Notes: a model not told the origin generated them from the letters alone. 64,000 nucleotides of DNA from Bacteroidota bacterium (GCA_016866335.1 VGMT01000009.1:21490-85489), one strand, 5' to 3'. Positions 9,122 to 18,017 are shown, numbered from the stretch's first letter. Numbers and translations: made by a program.

Positions 9122-10684
9122 CTAGGCCTCTTCAAGTTCAACACCCTGTGCATCTACAAAACGGTATTCCAACATGCCCAAGGTTGTTCTGGGTTCCAAT
9201 CGATGCCGACGGCCATGGATTTTCTTCCATTTTTTCCAAACCGAAGTAAAAAACCCTCTTGTAAGGTAAGCCTCAACATAAGGGTGAACCAAAAGGGTAA
9301 AGGTGGCGTTGGGATTTTTTTCCATTTTCCGTGCAAAAGCGTTGGCAATTTCATCGGTCAGGTTAACGCTAGCAGTGACCTTTCCTGTTCCTTGGCAAGA
9401 AGGACAGGCTTCGGCGGTTTCAATGTTGATTTGAGGCCGAACCCGTTCCCTTGTTATTTGAATCAAACCAATTTTGGACGGAGGCAAAATGTTGTGCTTG
9501 GCCTTATCGTCCTTCATGGCATCGCGCATCCGTTGGAACAGAATTTTGCGGTTTTCGGCTTTGTACAAATCAATAAAATCAACCACAATAATTCCGCCCA
9601 TATCTCTTAGGCGCAATTGCCGGGCTATTTCATCGGCGGCCTCAAGATTTACGGCAAGGGCTGAATCTTCTTGGGTTGTTCCCGAACGAACCGAATTTCC
9701 GGAATTCACATCAATTACATGAAGCGCTTCGGTATGTTCAATAATAAGGTAGGCCCCCGATTTCATGGGTACATTCCGACCAAACAAGGTTCGAATCTGC
9801 CTATTTATGCCATAATGTTCAAAAATAGGCAACCGACCCTTAAAAAACCGAACGGCCTTTTCGCGGTCGGGAAAATTGCTCCGCATGTACTCCCGAATCT
9901 GATTCACGTACGACTCATCGTTAACTACAATAGAATCGAAGGTGAAATTTTTGTTTTCCAGATCCCGCAATAGGGTGGTTGCTCGACTTAACTCCCCAAG
10001 CACCTTGGCCGGTGTTTTCCCGGGTTTGATTTTTTCAAAGGCCTCTTCCCAGCGAGCCATCAAATCTTTCAGGTCTTTTTCCAAATCTTCGGCCGACTGA
10101 TTTTCGGCTGCTGTTCGAATAATTATCCCAAAATTAGAAGGCTGTAGAGCCTCCATCAGTGATTTAAGGCGGTCGCGCTCCTTATTTTCTCGAATTTTAC
10201 TTGAAATCGAAATTTTTTCGGCGAAAGGCACCAAAACCATGTATCGGCCTGGCAAGGACAATTCACAACTGAGCCTTGGGCCCTTTTGAGAAATGGGTTC
10301 CTTGATAACCTTCACCAAAATGGTTTGACCGGCTTTGAGCACATCGCCCATTTTCCCTTCTTTACGAATGGGAGGGGCAAATTTAAAGTACCTTAAGCTG
10401 GCTGTTTTTAAGCGCCCGCTAACGGTTTCTTTTACAAACTTATTAAGCGACTGTATTTCAGGGCCTAAATCTAAGTAATGAAGAAAGGCATCTTTCTCGT
10501 AACCTAAATCGACAAATGCAGCATTTAAATTGGGTTGAATACGACTGACCCTAGCCAGATAGTAATCACCCACATTAAAAGCATAGTCGCTCTTTTCTTT
10601 CGTTAGTTCGGTTAACTCACGACTTTTAAGCAGAGCAATAGAAACTTCTTCGGGCGCAACGTTTATAATTAAATCGTTGCTCAT
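9122..10684 (-). CDS. rng: Ribonuclease E/G family endoribonuclease
   Basis: 520 residues, RNase G size without the long scaffold tail of RNase E. An S1-like domain is near the N-terminus (YLARVSRIQPNLNAAFVDLG). The catalytic DNase I-like part holds the metal-binding aspartates in HVIDVNSGNS and GGIIVVDFIDL. The zinc-link motif is CPSCQGTGKV. It cuts single-stranded AU-rich RNA in rRNA maturation and mRNA decay. Upstream lie the 30-aa basic protein, a TPR protein and HU, a grouping seen elsewhere in the phylum. Its stop codon touches element R2. Confidence 0.92.
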   Translation of the reverse strand: MSNDLIINVAPEEVSIALLKSRELTELTKEKSDYAFNVGDYYLARVSRIQPNLNAAFVDLGYEKDAFLHYLDLGPEIQSLNKFVKETVSGRLKTASLRYFKFAPPIRKEGKMGDVLKAGQTILVKVIKEPISQKGPRLSCELSLPGRYMVLVPFAEKISISSKIRENKERDRLKSLMEALQPSNFGIIIRTAAENQSAEDLEKDLKDLMARWEEAFEKIKPGKTPAKVLGELSRATTLLRDLENKNFTFDSIVVNDESYVNQIREYMRSNFPDREKAVRFFKGRLPIFEHYGINRQIRTLFGRNVPMKSGAYLIIEHTEALHVIDVNSGNSVRSGTTQEDSALAVNLEAADEIARQLRLRDMGGIIVVDFIDLYKAENRKILFQRMRDAMKDDKAKHNILPPSKIGLIQITRERVRPQINIETAEACPSCQGTGKVTASVNLTDEIANAFARKMEKNPNATFTLLVHPYVEAYLTRGFFTSVWKKWKKIHGRRHRLEPRTTLGMLEYRFVDAQGVELEEA

Positions 10685-10700
10685 ATTTCTACGTTTAAAG

Positions 10701-10726
10701 GAGACCGGAAGCAGAGCTACCGGCTC
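10701..10726 (-). terminator. Small hairpin between the 30-aa protein gene and rng
   Basis: GAGACCGG (10701-10708) can pair with CCGGCTC (10720-10726), leaving one bulged base. In the direction of transcription it is followed by CTTTAAACG, so the U-run is weak. It could attenuate read-through into rng or protect the short upstream message; either is inference. Confidence 0.35.
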
Positions 10727-10735
10727 TATCCCGAA

Positions 10736-10828
10736 TTATTTTTTCTTTTTGTGGCGGTTCTTTCTAAGACGCTTTTTACGCTTGTGCGTATTCATCTTAT
10801 GTCTTTTGCGTTTTTTTCCACTAGGCAT
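10736..10828 (-). CDS. 30-aa basic ribosome-associated protein (AURKAIP1/COX24-domain type)
   Basis: A very short gene encoding 30 residues, 20 of them Lys, Arg or His, with the sequence pattern MPSGKKRKRHKM..HKRKKRLRKNRHKKKK. Bacteroidota carry a conserved tiny protein of this type, annotated as AURKAIP1/COX24-domain protein and related to small mitochondrial and actinobacterial ribosomal proteins (bS22-like). The location just upstream of rng and downstream of the TPR gene supports a real gene. The composition fits rRNA binding. It is easy to miss because of its length. Confidence 0.8.
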   Translation of the reverse strand: MPSGKKRKRHKMNTHKRKKRLRKNRHKKKK

Positions 10829-10842
10829 GATTCCTAAAGTAT

Positions 10843-11685
10843 TTAATTTGTTTTTGAAATTGTTTCGGCAAGCCAGGCATCAAAGCTGGTTTTGGCCATT
10901 CCCGAGGGCAAACGCTCTCTGTAAAGCCCAAAGTACTTCTTTGCACTGTCTTGGTTTCCTGCTTTTAGCCAGGTATCTCCCAAAAGAAAATACACCTCGC
11001 TTCGGCTGCTGTCAATGCTTATTGCTTGATGAAAGCGTTCAACAGCTTTTGAAAACTGGGACGAAAGTACAGAAAAATGACCTAAACGTAAAATGGTTTC
11101 AACATCGTTGGGGTATTCTTTCAGAATTTCGGTCAACATTCCAATTCCTTCCATGGGGGCGCCGGCACCTTCAACCATTGCGGTTCCTAAGCCCCGCTTG
11201 GCTTCCAGTGATTTTGGATCTGTTTTTAATACCTGCCGAAACAAACCCGCGGCTTCCACGGCAGCCCAACTTTTATCTTCTTCCGTCATAACCGATACCA
11301 CGGTTAAAAAACGCTGCGCTGCATCCAACACATCGGCATCGTCGTTGGTATCTTCTGCCTTTTTTTTCGCAAAAATGGCCGCAACGGCAGGGTTAATCTG
11401 CCCCCAGAATCGAATAAGCGTATCGGAAGCCCCCCTTCGATTTGCTGGGTCGGCTTGACGCCAGGCCAACTCAAGACGTTGCGCTTCTACCTGCTGTTCA
11501 GGGCTTAACCCAGATTTAACCTCTTCTATTTGGGCCTCTAAATCTGTATTTAACTCCTTGACTTGCGCCGCTTGAAGGTAAGCTTCTGGGTGCCGGGTAG
11601 GCAAGAGCCATAGGCCAAGGCCCAAGAACAAGAAAAGCAGTGCTAAGAGCACTGCTTTTGTTTTTTCTGAAAGCGCAGAAAACAT
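10843..11685 (-). CDS. Membrane-anchored TPR protein
   Basis: 280 residues with one N-terminal membrane helix (AVLLALLFLFLGLGLWLL) and a periplasmic part predicted to be mostly helical. At least three tetratricopeptide-like units occupy about residues 150-265 (AAGLFRQVLKTDPKSLEAKRG, DVETILRLGHFSVLS and RSEVYFLLGDTWLKAGNQDS regions). Its function is unknown; TPR folds mediate protein contacts. It starts 5 bases after the hup stop codon. The codons for residues 9-17 form a perfect 12-bp hairpin (listed separately). Confidence 0.75.
   Translation of the reverse strand: MFSALSEKTKAVLLALLFLFLGLGLWLLPTRHPEAYLQAAQVKELNTDLEAQIEEVKSGLSPEQQVEAQRLELAWRQADPANRRGASDTLIRFWGQINPAVAAIFAKKKAEDTNDDADVLDAAQRFLTVVSVMTEEDKSWAAVEAAGLFRQVLKTDPKSLEAKRGLGTAMVEGAGAPMEGIGMLTEILKEYPNDVETILRLGHFSVLSSQFSKAVERFHQAISIDSSRSEVYFLLGDTWLKAGNQDSAKKYFGLYRERLPSGMAKTSFDAWLAETISKTN
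11633..11659 (-). terminator. Perfect 12-bp hairpin inside the start of the TPR gene, downstream of hup
   Basis: AAAAGCAGTGCT (11633-11644) and AGCACTGCTTTT (11648-11659) are exact reverse complements with a 3-base loop. In the hup direction the stem is followed by CTTGTTCTTGG. It lies 32 bases beyond the hup stop yet within codons 9-17 of the next gene, so it could end or slow hup transcription while being translated. No experiment supports this. Confidence 0.45.
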
Positions 11686-11690
11686 CTAAA

Positions 11691-11975
11691 TTATTTCTGC
11701 GACTTTTTTACAAGTCCATGAAAAGATTTCGCCGGCTTGAAGGCAGGAATGTTGTGCGCAGGAATAACAATCGTGGCGTTTTTGGAGATGTTGCGGCCTT
11801 TTTTCTCGGCGCGCTTCTTAATGATAAAACTACCGAAACCCCTCAAATAAACAGGGTCTCCAGCAATCAAAGAATCTTTAACCGACTTCATAAAGGCCTC
11901 AACCGTTACCTGAACGGCCGCTTTTTCTACACCGGTACTCTCTGAGATCTGATTCACAATTTCAGCTTTGGTCAT
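11691..11975 (-). CDS. hup: HU/IHF-family DNA-binding protein
   Basis: 94 residues with the complete HU fold: MTKAEIVNQISESTGV, the VEAFMKSVKDSL helix, the DPVYLRGFGSF strand and a beta-arm containing RNISKNATIVIPAHNIPAFKP. It bends and compacts DNA in the nucleoid. It is divergent from mutY; the two promoters share a 17-base palindrome at 12001-12017. The basic C-terminus (KPAKSFHGLVKKSQK) is slightly longer than in E. coli HU. Confidence 0.92.
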   Translation of the reverse strand: MTKAEIVNQISESTGVEKAAVQVTVEAFMKSVKDSLIAGDPVYLRGFGSFIIKKRAEKKGRNISKNATIVIPAHNIPAFKPAKSFHGLVKKSQK

Positions 11976-12000
11976 TTTGCTATGTTTTGGTTAGAGATAA

Positions 12001-12017
12001 TAACTTTGGCAAAGTTA
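12001..12017. promoter_or_regulatory. Overlapping divergent -7 elements for hup and mutY
   Basis: TAACTTTGGCAAAGTTA reads as the Bacteroidota -7 consensus (TANNTTTG) on both strands, sharing the central base. One copy points toward hup and the other toward mutY. A TTTG at 11976-11979, 21 bases upstream, is a possible -33 element for the mutY direction. The match to the consensus is visible; its use is inferred. Confidence 0.5.
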
Positions 12018-12089
12018 ATCATAATTCTAACCTTAAAAGTCTTAGCCACATCAAATCCGGTACGTTTCGACATAAAAGTTCTTAAAAAA

Positions 12090-13115
12090 ATGGAAATTCA
12101 TCAGAAATTAAAGTTCTGGTTCCAACTTGAAGGCCGAGACCTTCCCTGGAGGCACACCAAAGACCCTTACCTAATTTGGCTTTCTGAAGTTATTCTTCAG
12201 CAAACAAGGGTTGAACAGGGCCTGCCCTATTATTGGAAATTTAGCGAGCGTTTTCCAACCGTCCAAGATTTGGCCAAAGCCAACGACGACGAGGTTTTTA
12301 GGCTTTGGCAAGGACTAGGTTATTATTCTAGGGCCAAATCGCTGTTAAAAACAGCCCGAGAAATTGAACGCAGCCACCAAGGAATTTTTCCTGCCAATTA
12401 CGATGCATTGATTTCCTTACCAGGTATTGGCCCATATACGGCTGCCGCCGTGGCATCCTTTGCCTTCAACAAAGCTCATCCGGTACTTGATGGCAATGTA
12501 AAAAGGGTGGTATCGCGCTGCATTAAATTGGCAGAGGGTATTGAAAGCAAAAAAGCCAATTCGGTCATGCATGAATGGCTAAATCAAAACATGGACCATA
12601 ACAATCCGGCCGACTTCAACCAATCGATTATGGAATTAGGGGCTTTGATTTGCACTCCCCGAAAACCAATGTGCATGCGTTGCCCTATTCAGGTTCATTG
12701 TTTAGCGAACCAAGAGGGTGAAGAAGAAAAGTACCCCATAAAAAAAGCCAAAACATCAAAGCAGGTTCTTCACTTGGCTTTTGCCTTTGCCCAAAATGAA
12801 AACCAGCTGTTAATTCAAAAAAGGAAACCCCATGGCATTTGGGCTAATTTATGGGAATTGCCCTCAAGAATAACCCAAGAATTCCCTGTAATTTCTGATT
12901 TAGAGATGGATTTTCCAGGTGTTTCCAATAAAGATTATACAGCGGTCAAACTGCCTTCCCACCTTTTGTCGCACCGCGAAATTCGTGCCCAGGTTTTTGT
13001 TTTTCATTATTCGGGACCCGCTTCTGAGGGCCAAAAATGGATTGCCAAATCAGAAATAGAAAACCACGGATTCCCAAGAATTTTGACCCGCTACTTTGAA
13101 ACAAGTTTGCCCTAA
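12090..13115 (+). CDS. mutY: A/G-specific adenine glycosylase MutY
   Basis: 341 residues from the internal ATG MEIHQKL; an in-frame upstream ATG would cover the shared promoter and adds no conserved sequence. It has the catalytic Glu in WLSEVILQQTRV, the helix-hairpin-helix LPGIGPYTAAAVASFAF with LDGNV carrying the catalytic Asp, and the Fe-S cluster C-X6-C-X2-C-X5-C (CTPRKPMCMRCPIQVHC). A NUDIX-like C-terminal domain senses 8-oxoG. It removes adenine mispaired with 8-oxoguanine. Confidence 0.93.
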   Translation: MEIHQKLKFWFQLEGRDLPWRHTKDPYLIWLSEVILQQTRVEQGLPYYWKFSERFPTVQDLAKANDDEVFRLWQGLGYYSRAKSLLKTAREIERSHQGIFPANYDALISLPGIGPYTAAAVASFAFNKAHPVLDGNVKRVVSRCIKLAEGIESKKANSVMHEWLNQNMDHNNPADFNQSIMELGALICTPRKPMCMRCPIQVHCLANQEGEEEKYPIKKAKTSKQVLHLAFAFAQNENQLLIQKRKPHGIWANLWELPSRITQEFPVISDLEMDFPGVSNKDYTAVKLPSHLLSHREIRAQVFVFHYSGPASEGQKWIAKSEIENHGFPRILTRYFETSLP

Positions 13116-13116
13116 A

Positions 13117-15030
13117 TTATGGATTGGCTTTCTGCCTTGACTTCAAAACCCGATACCTGACCCGTGCCGTTTGATTGTGCAAACTTCCTGGATGCTCAAT
13201 CAACAGAGTCCTATACGCCTCCATTGCCTTTTCGGGTTGTTGAAGTTGATTTTCATACAAACGCCCAATGGCTAAATAAGCATCGTCAACCAACAAACCA
13301 GAAGGCTCGTTTTTTATTAAAATCCTAAGGGCGTTTATGGCGGCATCTGTGTGCCCCCCACGCTCCAATATTTGGAATCGAATCCATAGAGAAGCGGATA
13401 ATATGGGGCCATATTTTATTTCAGCCTCTAGCGAATCCAGAATCATGGTTGCAAGGCTATCGTTTCTGGAATAAAAAGCCCAATCGGCTCTGGCATACTG
13501 GGCTAGGCTGGTGATGTTTGAATCTTCGCCCAACAAATCACTAATTAACAAAGACAAGCCTAGGGCATCGTTGGCAATGTGTTTGGTGGTGCTGGCCTTT
13601 AGCACTTTGGCTTGGGTTTGGGCCCAAGAAAATTCAGCGCGAAAAAAAGAAAGCCGTGTATTTCCCCATTTGGCTTCATGGCCTTCTGGCGTATTGGGCA
13701 AGGATTTTTCAACTTGGCCGTACAAAAGACTTGGTTCCCAAAAATCACCGGTAGCAATGAGAATGTCGGCCAAGGTAATTTTGACTAATCCTTCCTCAAT
13801 GGTTCCGCTTCGTATGGTAGGCATATTGTTTGACAAAAAGCCTATTGCCTGCTGTTTTTTTCGTAAATCAAAGGCAAGTAAGCGGGCATAGCGCAATGTA
13901 GTTTGTATAAAATTCTGACTAGGGGGCATTGCCGTTAAAACCGTTTCATAGGCCTTTTCCAATTGCAAAAGCTGGGAACCGGCCAAGCGGCCCTCCCACC
14001 TAAGCCAATCTTCCATGTTTTGAACTTCGGCCATTTTAGCATCCAAAAAATAGGGAGAATTCTCGCCTAGACTACCGATGTACAAAAAGCAACGGTTAGC
14101 CATTTCAAAGGCTTGTTGTTCCCTGCATACCAAGCCCAAATCAAGAACAATACTACCTTCGGCCTTTGAGCGTTGGTCAATGGACTTTGCATGAACAAAT
14201 GCCTGAGAAAAATTGGTTTCTTGAATAAACACCCACATTAACAAGGATGCCAGTTCCAACTCATCGGGATTTTTTTGAATTTCAGAAATAAATGCCTGCT
14301 TAATCGAGAGATTCATGGGCGCTTCGGGATCTTCCGACAACAGATTTACCAGCCTAGATTTAATTCCTTCGTAGTACCCGGGCGACAGATAAAGGAGTTG
14401 AATGAGTTTGTTGGCAGCTAAATTTGGCTTGTTGTCTGAAACATACAAATCGACCAATTTGTATAGGGCTTCTGCTTGATTTCCGAACCGCTTATTCCAA
14501 TCTTCTAAGGCCTGAATAGCCATGGCCGCATGTCCGTAAGCAGCTAGGGAATTGGCTAGGTTTTCGGCAGGCCGGAAATCAGAGGGTGGATTTTTCGACC
14601 ATGCCTTTAGAGCCTTTTCGGCCAATTTGGGCTCAGCGAAACGCAGTTGAAAATCGACGAAAGCGGCTAAGACTTCGGGCGATTCAGGCCATTTCCGGAA
14701 TTGTTTTTCAACCAAGGACTTTGCCATGCTGGGTTGATCCATGGCATAATGCAGCTTAAGGAGGGTTAAAAAGTGCAATTGCTCTTCGGGGCGTTGCTGA
14801 AAAAAACGCTCATAAAAAGGAAGGGCTTTAGCAAATTCGCCTTGGTCTAAGTATTGCCGAGCCAATTGAAGTTCTTGTTCTGTTTGCCCATTCAATTGAG
14901 GGAACGAAAACAAGAAAAAAAAGAGCGTTAAGAAAATCTGAGTTATAAAATACCCCAAGAGAGATGCAGAAAGAGCGGCAAATTTTGGTTGAAGAAGAGA
15001 AATCCCTTTGAACATTGTAAAGAAACGCAT
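13117..15030 (-). CDS. Exported TPR-repeat protein
   Basis: 637 residues. The N-terminus has a hydrophobic export segment (FITQIFLTLFFFLFSFPQ), and the rest is a helical solenoid with TPR-like units throughout, clearest at ARQYLDQGEFAKALPFYERF and AYLAIGRLYENQLQQPEKAM near the end. Function unknown; large TPR proteins of this kind in Bacteroidota are often periplasmic scaffolds. Its stop converges on mutY with one base between them, and its ATG lies 11 bases downstream of the serS stop. Confidence 0.7.
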   Translation of the reverse strand: MRFFTMFKGISLLQPKFAALSASLLGYFITQIFLTLFFFLFSFPQLNGQTEQELQLARQYLDQGEFAKALPFYERFFQQRPEEQLHFLTLLKLHYAMDQPSMAKSLVEKQFRKWPESPEVLAAFVDFQLRFAEPKLAEKALKAWSKNPPSDFRPAENLANSLAAYGHAAMAIQALEDWNKRFGNQAEALYKLVDLYVSDNKPNLAANKLIQLLYLSPGYYEGIKSRLVNLLSEDPEAPMNLSIKQAFISEIQKNPDELELASLLMWVFIQETNFSQAFVHAKSIDQRSKAEGSIVLDLGLVCREQQAFEMANRCFLYIGSLGENSPYFLDAKMAEVQNMEDWLRWEGRLAGSQLLQLEKAYETVLTAMPPSQNFIQTTLRYARLLAFDLRKKQQAIGFLSNNMPTIRSGTIEEGLVKITLADILIATGDFWEPSLLYGQVEKSLPNTPEGHEAKWGNTRLSFFRAEFSWAQTQAKVLKASTTKHIANDALGLSLLISDLLGEDSNITSLAQYARADWAFYSRNDSLATMILDSLEAEIKYGPILSASLWIRFQILERGGHTDAAINALRILIKNEPSGLLVDDAYLAIGRLYENQLQQPEKAMEAYRTLLIEHPGSLHNQTARVRYRVLKSRQKANP

Positions 15031-15041
15031 ATTGGGCTTCT

Positions 15042-16310
15042 TTATTTTAAAAGATCAAACCCGGTATACTTTTGCAGCGCTTCAGGAATGTGCACCCCTT
15101 CGGGGGTTTGGTGGTGTTCAAGAATGGCGGCAAGAATACGGGGCAGGGCGAGAGAACTTCCGTTAAGGGTGTGGAGCAACTGCGGTTTGCCGTTTGTTCG
15201 AAACCTAAGTTTGAGGCGGTTTGATTGAAATGCTTCGAAATTAGAAACACTGCTGACTTCTAACCAGCGCTGTTGAGCTCCTGAAAACACTTCAAAATCG
15301 TAGGTTAGGGCCGAGGCAAAACCCATATCGCCTCCGCATAGCCGAAGAAGCCGATAGGGCAAATCAAGGGATTGAATAAGTTCCTCGACGTGATTGACCA
15401 TTTGGTCTAAAACCTGGTAGGAGAATTCGGGCTGGCAAATGTGAACAATTTCCACCTTATCGAACTGGTGGAGGCGGTTTAGGCCCCGCACATCTTTGCC
15501 GTACGAACCGGCTTCGCGTCGAAAGCAAGGAGAATAGGCAGTACATTTAATTGGAAGGGCGGTCTCATCTAGAATGGTGTCGCGGAACAAATTTGTAACC
15601 GGCACCTCGGCTGTGGGAATCAAATAAAAGTCATCGGCAGTGGCATGGTACATTTGCCCCTCTTTATCGGGAAGTTGACCCGTACCGAAACCCGAATCCT
15701 GATTTACCATAAAAGGCACCTGAACTTCTGTATACCCGCGTTGGGTGTTAAAGTCTAGGAAATATTGGATTAACGCTCGTTGCAACCGGGCAGCCTTTCC
15801 CCAATAAACGGGGAAACCGGCCCCAGTAACCTTAACGCCTGCCTCAAAATCAATCCAATTCTTTCTGGCCACCAAATCCCAATGGGCTTCTGCACCGTTC
15901 CATAATTCACGGCTTGAATTCCCGCTGCGCACCACCACATTAGATGAAGCATCGTTTCCATCGGGAACGGAGGAGTGTGGGGCGTTCGGAAGAGACAACA
16001 AAATGGATTTTATTTCGGCATCCAAAGCCAACTCTTGTTCCGTTAGAGCAGGAATTTCGGCTTTAAGGCTGCCGGTTTTTTGTTTGGCTTCCTCAGCCTG
16101 TTGGGTAGAACCCTCGCGAATAAACTGACCAACAGCCTTAGATAAGGCATTGAGTTCGGCTTGTTTCTGCTCCTTCAACTGCAGAATGTCTCTATGCTTC
16201 CTGTCAAGATCAAGAATAGAATCAACCAGCTCTTTGGCAGGAATGCCTCGTTTATTAAGCCTTTGAATCCAATGGTCGGGTGCCTCCCGCAAGTCAGCCA
16301 AACGTAACAT
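15042..16310 (-). CDS. serS: Seryl-tRNA synthetase
   Basis: 422 residues, normal length. The N-terminal coiled-coil tRNA-binding arm covers about residues 25-105. The class II core shows motif 2 (FRREAGSYGKDVRGLNRLHQ) and motif 3 (LHTLNGSSLALPRILAAILE). It charges tRNA-Ser and tRNA-Sec with serine. It follows rpmA after a strong intrinsic terminator, and is probably transcribed with the downstream TPR gene. Confidence 0.95.
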   Translation of the reverse strand: MLRLADLREAPDHWIQRLNKRGIPAKELVDSILDLDRKHRDILQLKEQKQAELNALSKAVGQFIREGSTQQAEEAKQKTGSLKAEIPALTEQELALDAEIKSILLSLPNAPHSSVPDGNDASSNVVVRSGNSSRELWNGAEAHWDLVARKNWIDFEAGVKVTGAGFPVYWGKAARLQRALIQYFLDFNTQRGYTEVQVPFMVNQDSGFGTGQLPDKEGQMYHATADDFYLIPTAEVPVTNLFRDTILDETALPIKCTAYSPCFRREAGSYGKDVRGLNRLHQFDKVEIVHICQPEFSYQVLDQMVNHVEELIQSLDLPYRLLRLCGGDMGFASALTYDFEVFSGAQQRWLEVSSVSNFEAFQSNRLKLRFRTNGKPQLLHTLNGSSLALPRILAAILEHHQTPEGVHIPEALQKYTGFDLLK

Positions 16311-16355
16311 AGGTTTAATTTTTACAAAAGTAGTGAAGCAAGGCCATTAAATGTT

Positions 16356-16384
16356 AAAAAAAACAGCTTCCCGAGGGAAGCTGC
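16356..16384 (-). terminator. Intrinsic terminator of the rplU-rpmA operon
   Basis: A 9-bp stem CAGCTTCCC/GGGAAGCTG with a minimal loop is followed, in the direction of rplU-rpmA transcription, by eight T residues. It is placed 24 bases after the rpmA stop codon. This is the cleanest rho-independent terminator in the window. Confidence 0.88.
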
Positions 16385-16407
16385 AAGAACATTACCAACC
16401 TTCGGGA

Positions 16408-16665
16408 TTATTCATTGGGAATAACCGACACGTACGATTTATTGTCTCGGCGTTTGCGGAAGGCAACCGTTCCATCTACAAGGGCAAATAAAGTATGATC
16501 TTTACCAATACCCACATTTAAACCCGCATTGTGGCGTGTACCACGCTGACGAACCAGGATATTTCCGGCAACGGCAGCCTGACCGCCGAATATTTTCACG
16601 CCCAAGCGTTTGCTTTCAGATTCCCGACCGTTTTTGGAACTACCTACACCTTTCTTGTGTGCCAT
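16408..16665 (-). CDS. rpmA: 50S ribosomal protein bL27
   Basis: 85 residues beginning [20 protein letters not shown], with [17 protein letters not shown] and the [12 protein letters not shown] strand, all typical of bL27. The N-terminal tail reaches the peptidyl-transferase centre. There is no Firmicutes-type cleavable leader. It is cotranscribed with rplU (18-base gap), the near-universal arrangement. Confidence 0.96.
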   Translation of the reverse strand: MAHKKGVGSSKNGRESESKRLGVKIFGGQAAVAGNILVRQRGTRHNAGLNVGIGKDHTLFALVDGTVAFRKRRDNKSYVSVIPNE

Positions 16666-16683
16666 AATTGATACCTATTACGA

Positions 16684-16995
16684 TTAAAAACGAATTCCGG
16701 CAACTTTTACTTTGGTGAAGGCCTGCCGATGGCCATTCATTTTTTGATACCCCTTGCGGCGCTTTTTCTTGAAAACAAGTACTTTATCGCCTTTAACATG
16801 TGAGACAACTTGCAAAGAAACGGAAGCACCTTCAATTCGGGGCGACCCGATTTGTACAGATCCATTTTTATCGACCAACAACACATCGTTTACCTCAACC
16901 GTAGCGCCTTCTTCCGCCGCCAAACGGTGAACGAAGATTTCTTGATTTTCTTCAACTTTGAATTGCTGACCAGCTATTTTAACAATCGCGTACAT
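16684..16995 (-). CDS. rplU: 50S ribosomal protein bL21
   Basis: 103 residues with [14 protein letters not shown] at the N-terminus and the signature [21 protein letters not shown] near the C-terminus. It binds 23S rRNA early in large-subunit assembly. It is first gene of the rplU-rpmA operon, with a good promoter immediately upstream (17019-17050). Confidence 0.96.
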   Translation of the reverse strand: MYAIVKIAGQQFKVEENQEIFVHRLAAEEGATVEVNDVLLVDKNGSVQIGSPRIEGASVSLQVVSHVKGDKVLVFKKKRRKGYQKMNGHRQAFTKVKVAGIRF

Positions 16996-17018
16996 ACGTT
17001 TTCAAATATAAGGGGACG

Positions 17019-17050
17019 CAAAGGTATTTTTTTTCAATGGTAAAACCAAA
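17019..17050 (-). promoter_or_regulatory. rplU: Promoter of rplU-rpmA
   Basis: On the - strand TTTG, 20 bases, TACCTTTG matches the Bacteroidota sigma-A consensus (-33 TTTG and -7 TANNTTTG). The -7 element ends 23 bases before the rplU ATG, giving a short leader. Confidence 0.7.
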
Positions 17051-17062
17051 CAAATGCAACAC

Positions 17063-17599
17063 CTAATTCAAGTTTGCCGTAATTTCAAAATCTACGCGGT
17101 TATTTAAAGCTCTAAAATACGACTGAAGTTCAGCAGATTGCAGTTCCCGCACTAGGCTTTCTGGATACAAAGGATTTGCAATGCCCCCCACAGCCCCTTT
17201 CAGTCGCTTTGGGTTTATTCTACGAGCAGCGAGGTATTTAACAATGGTCTGGGATTGAATCTTTGATTGCATGAGGGTTGAGGCGGGGATATCTTCAGAA
17301 AAATGAACAGAAATTTTGAGTCGAATGCTTGGGTTAAGCCTAAGGAAATCTGCCAAAGAATCTAAAACTGGAACCGTTTCAGATGCAAAAGCCTTGGCGT
17401 TTTCGGAAAAGGATAGACCCCGAACCCTAAAAACCAAGCCTTTGCTAAGCAGCACTCCCGCCAAATTCCAAGAAGATGAAGAAATTTCGTTTGAAATAGA
17501 GTCAAGCCGCTCGATGGGCGTTCGATTGGATTGCGCCGGAAGGGCAAACCTAAAAATTAGGCTACAAAGCAATAAAAGTAACAGTTTCATAAGAAACAA
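17063..17599 (-). CDS. Small exported OmpA-like domain protein
   Basis: 178 residues (an ATG three codons later is equally possible). A signal peptide (LLLLLLCSLIFRFALPA) is followed by an OmpA/MotB C-terminal-type domain: GLSFSENAKAFASETVPVLD, LRLNPSIRLKISVHFSE, and the closing NNRVDFEI. Such domains bind peptidoglycan. The arginine of the NRRVEF-type end is kept, but the usual TDXXG turn is replaced by HFSED, so binding may be altered. It stands alone between tRNA-Val and rplU. Confidence 0.65.
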   Translation of the reverse strand: MFLMKLLLLLLCSLIFRFALPAQSNRTPIERLDSISNEISSSSWNLAGVLLSKGLVFRVRGLSFSENAKAFASETVPVLDSLADFLRLNPSIRLKISVHFSEDIPASTLMQSKIQSQTIVKYLAARRINPKRLKGAVGGIANPLYPESLVRELQSAELQSYFRALNNRVDFEITANLN

Positions 17600-17612
17600 T
17601 GGATGGGCTACG

Positions 17613-17687
17613 TGAGCTGTACTGGATTCGAACCAGTGACCTCTACCCTGTCAAGGTAGCGCTCTAAACCAACTGAGCTAACAGCCC
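17613..17687 (-). tRNA. tRNA-Val (anticodon GAC)
   Basis: A 75-base cloverleaf. The acceptor stem is GGGCTGT/ACAGCTC (one G-T pair), D-arm GCTCAGTTGGTTTAGAGC, anticodon stem CTACC/GGTAG with loop TTGACAG giving anticodon GAC, and T-arm CTGGTTCGAATCCAG. The CCA end is not encoded, so it is added after transcription. Confidence 0.93.
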
Positions 17688-18017
17688 ATTTTTGTTTTTT
17701 AAGGGTACTAAATTGGGTAAAAGTACCCAAATATTTCTTTTTTATTAAAACAAGGCCACCAACAACGTTTCGGAAATTGAGCGTAGCCATTCTATTGGTC
17801 AACTGTTAAACAGAAAATCCGGAAAAAGACATCGCAAAAGTCAATAAAACTCAAAACTATTTGCCTCTGGGTGGAATTCAACCCGTTCTTTTTTATGTCT
17901 CGAAGATGTTAACAGATTAAAATTGTTTGGACAATCAATGGAAATGGTGTATTTTTAACCCAAAAAAGGTTGCTGTTGTAACCCGCAAATAATTTGATGT
18001 AAACGAATTTTCGGAAT

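Noticed and set aside
17608..17802. A 64-codon frame over the tRNA-Val region
   Set aside because: Its C-terminal half is the translation of the tRNA itself; there is no other support.
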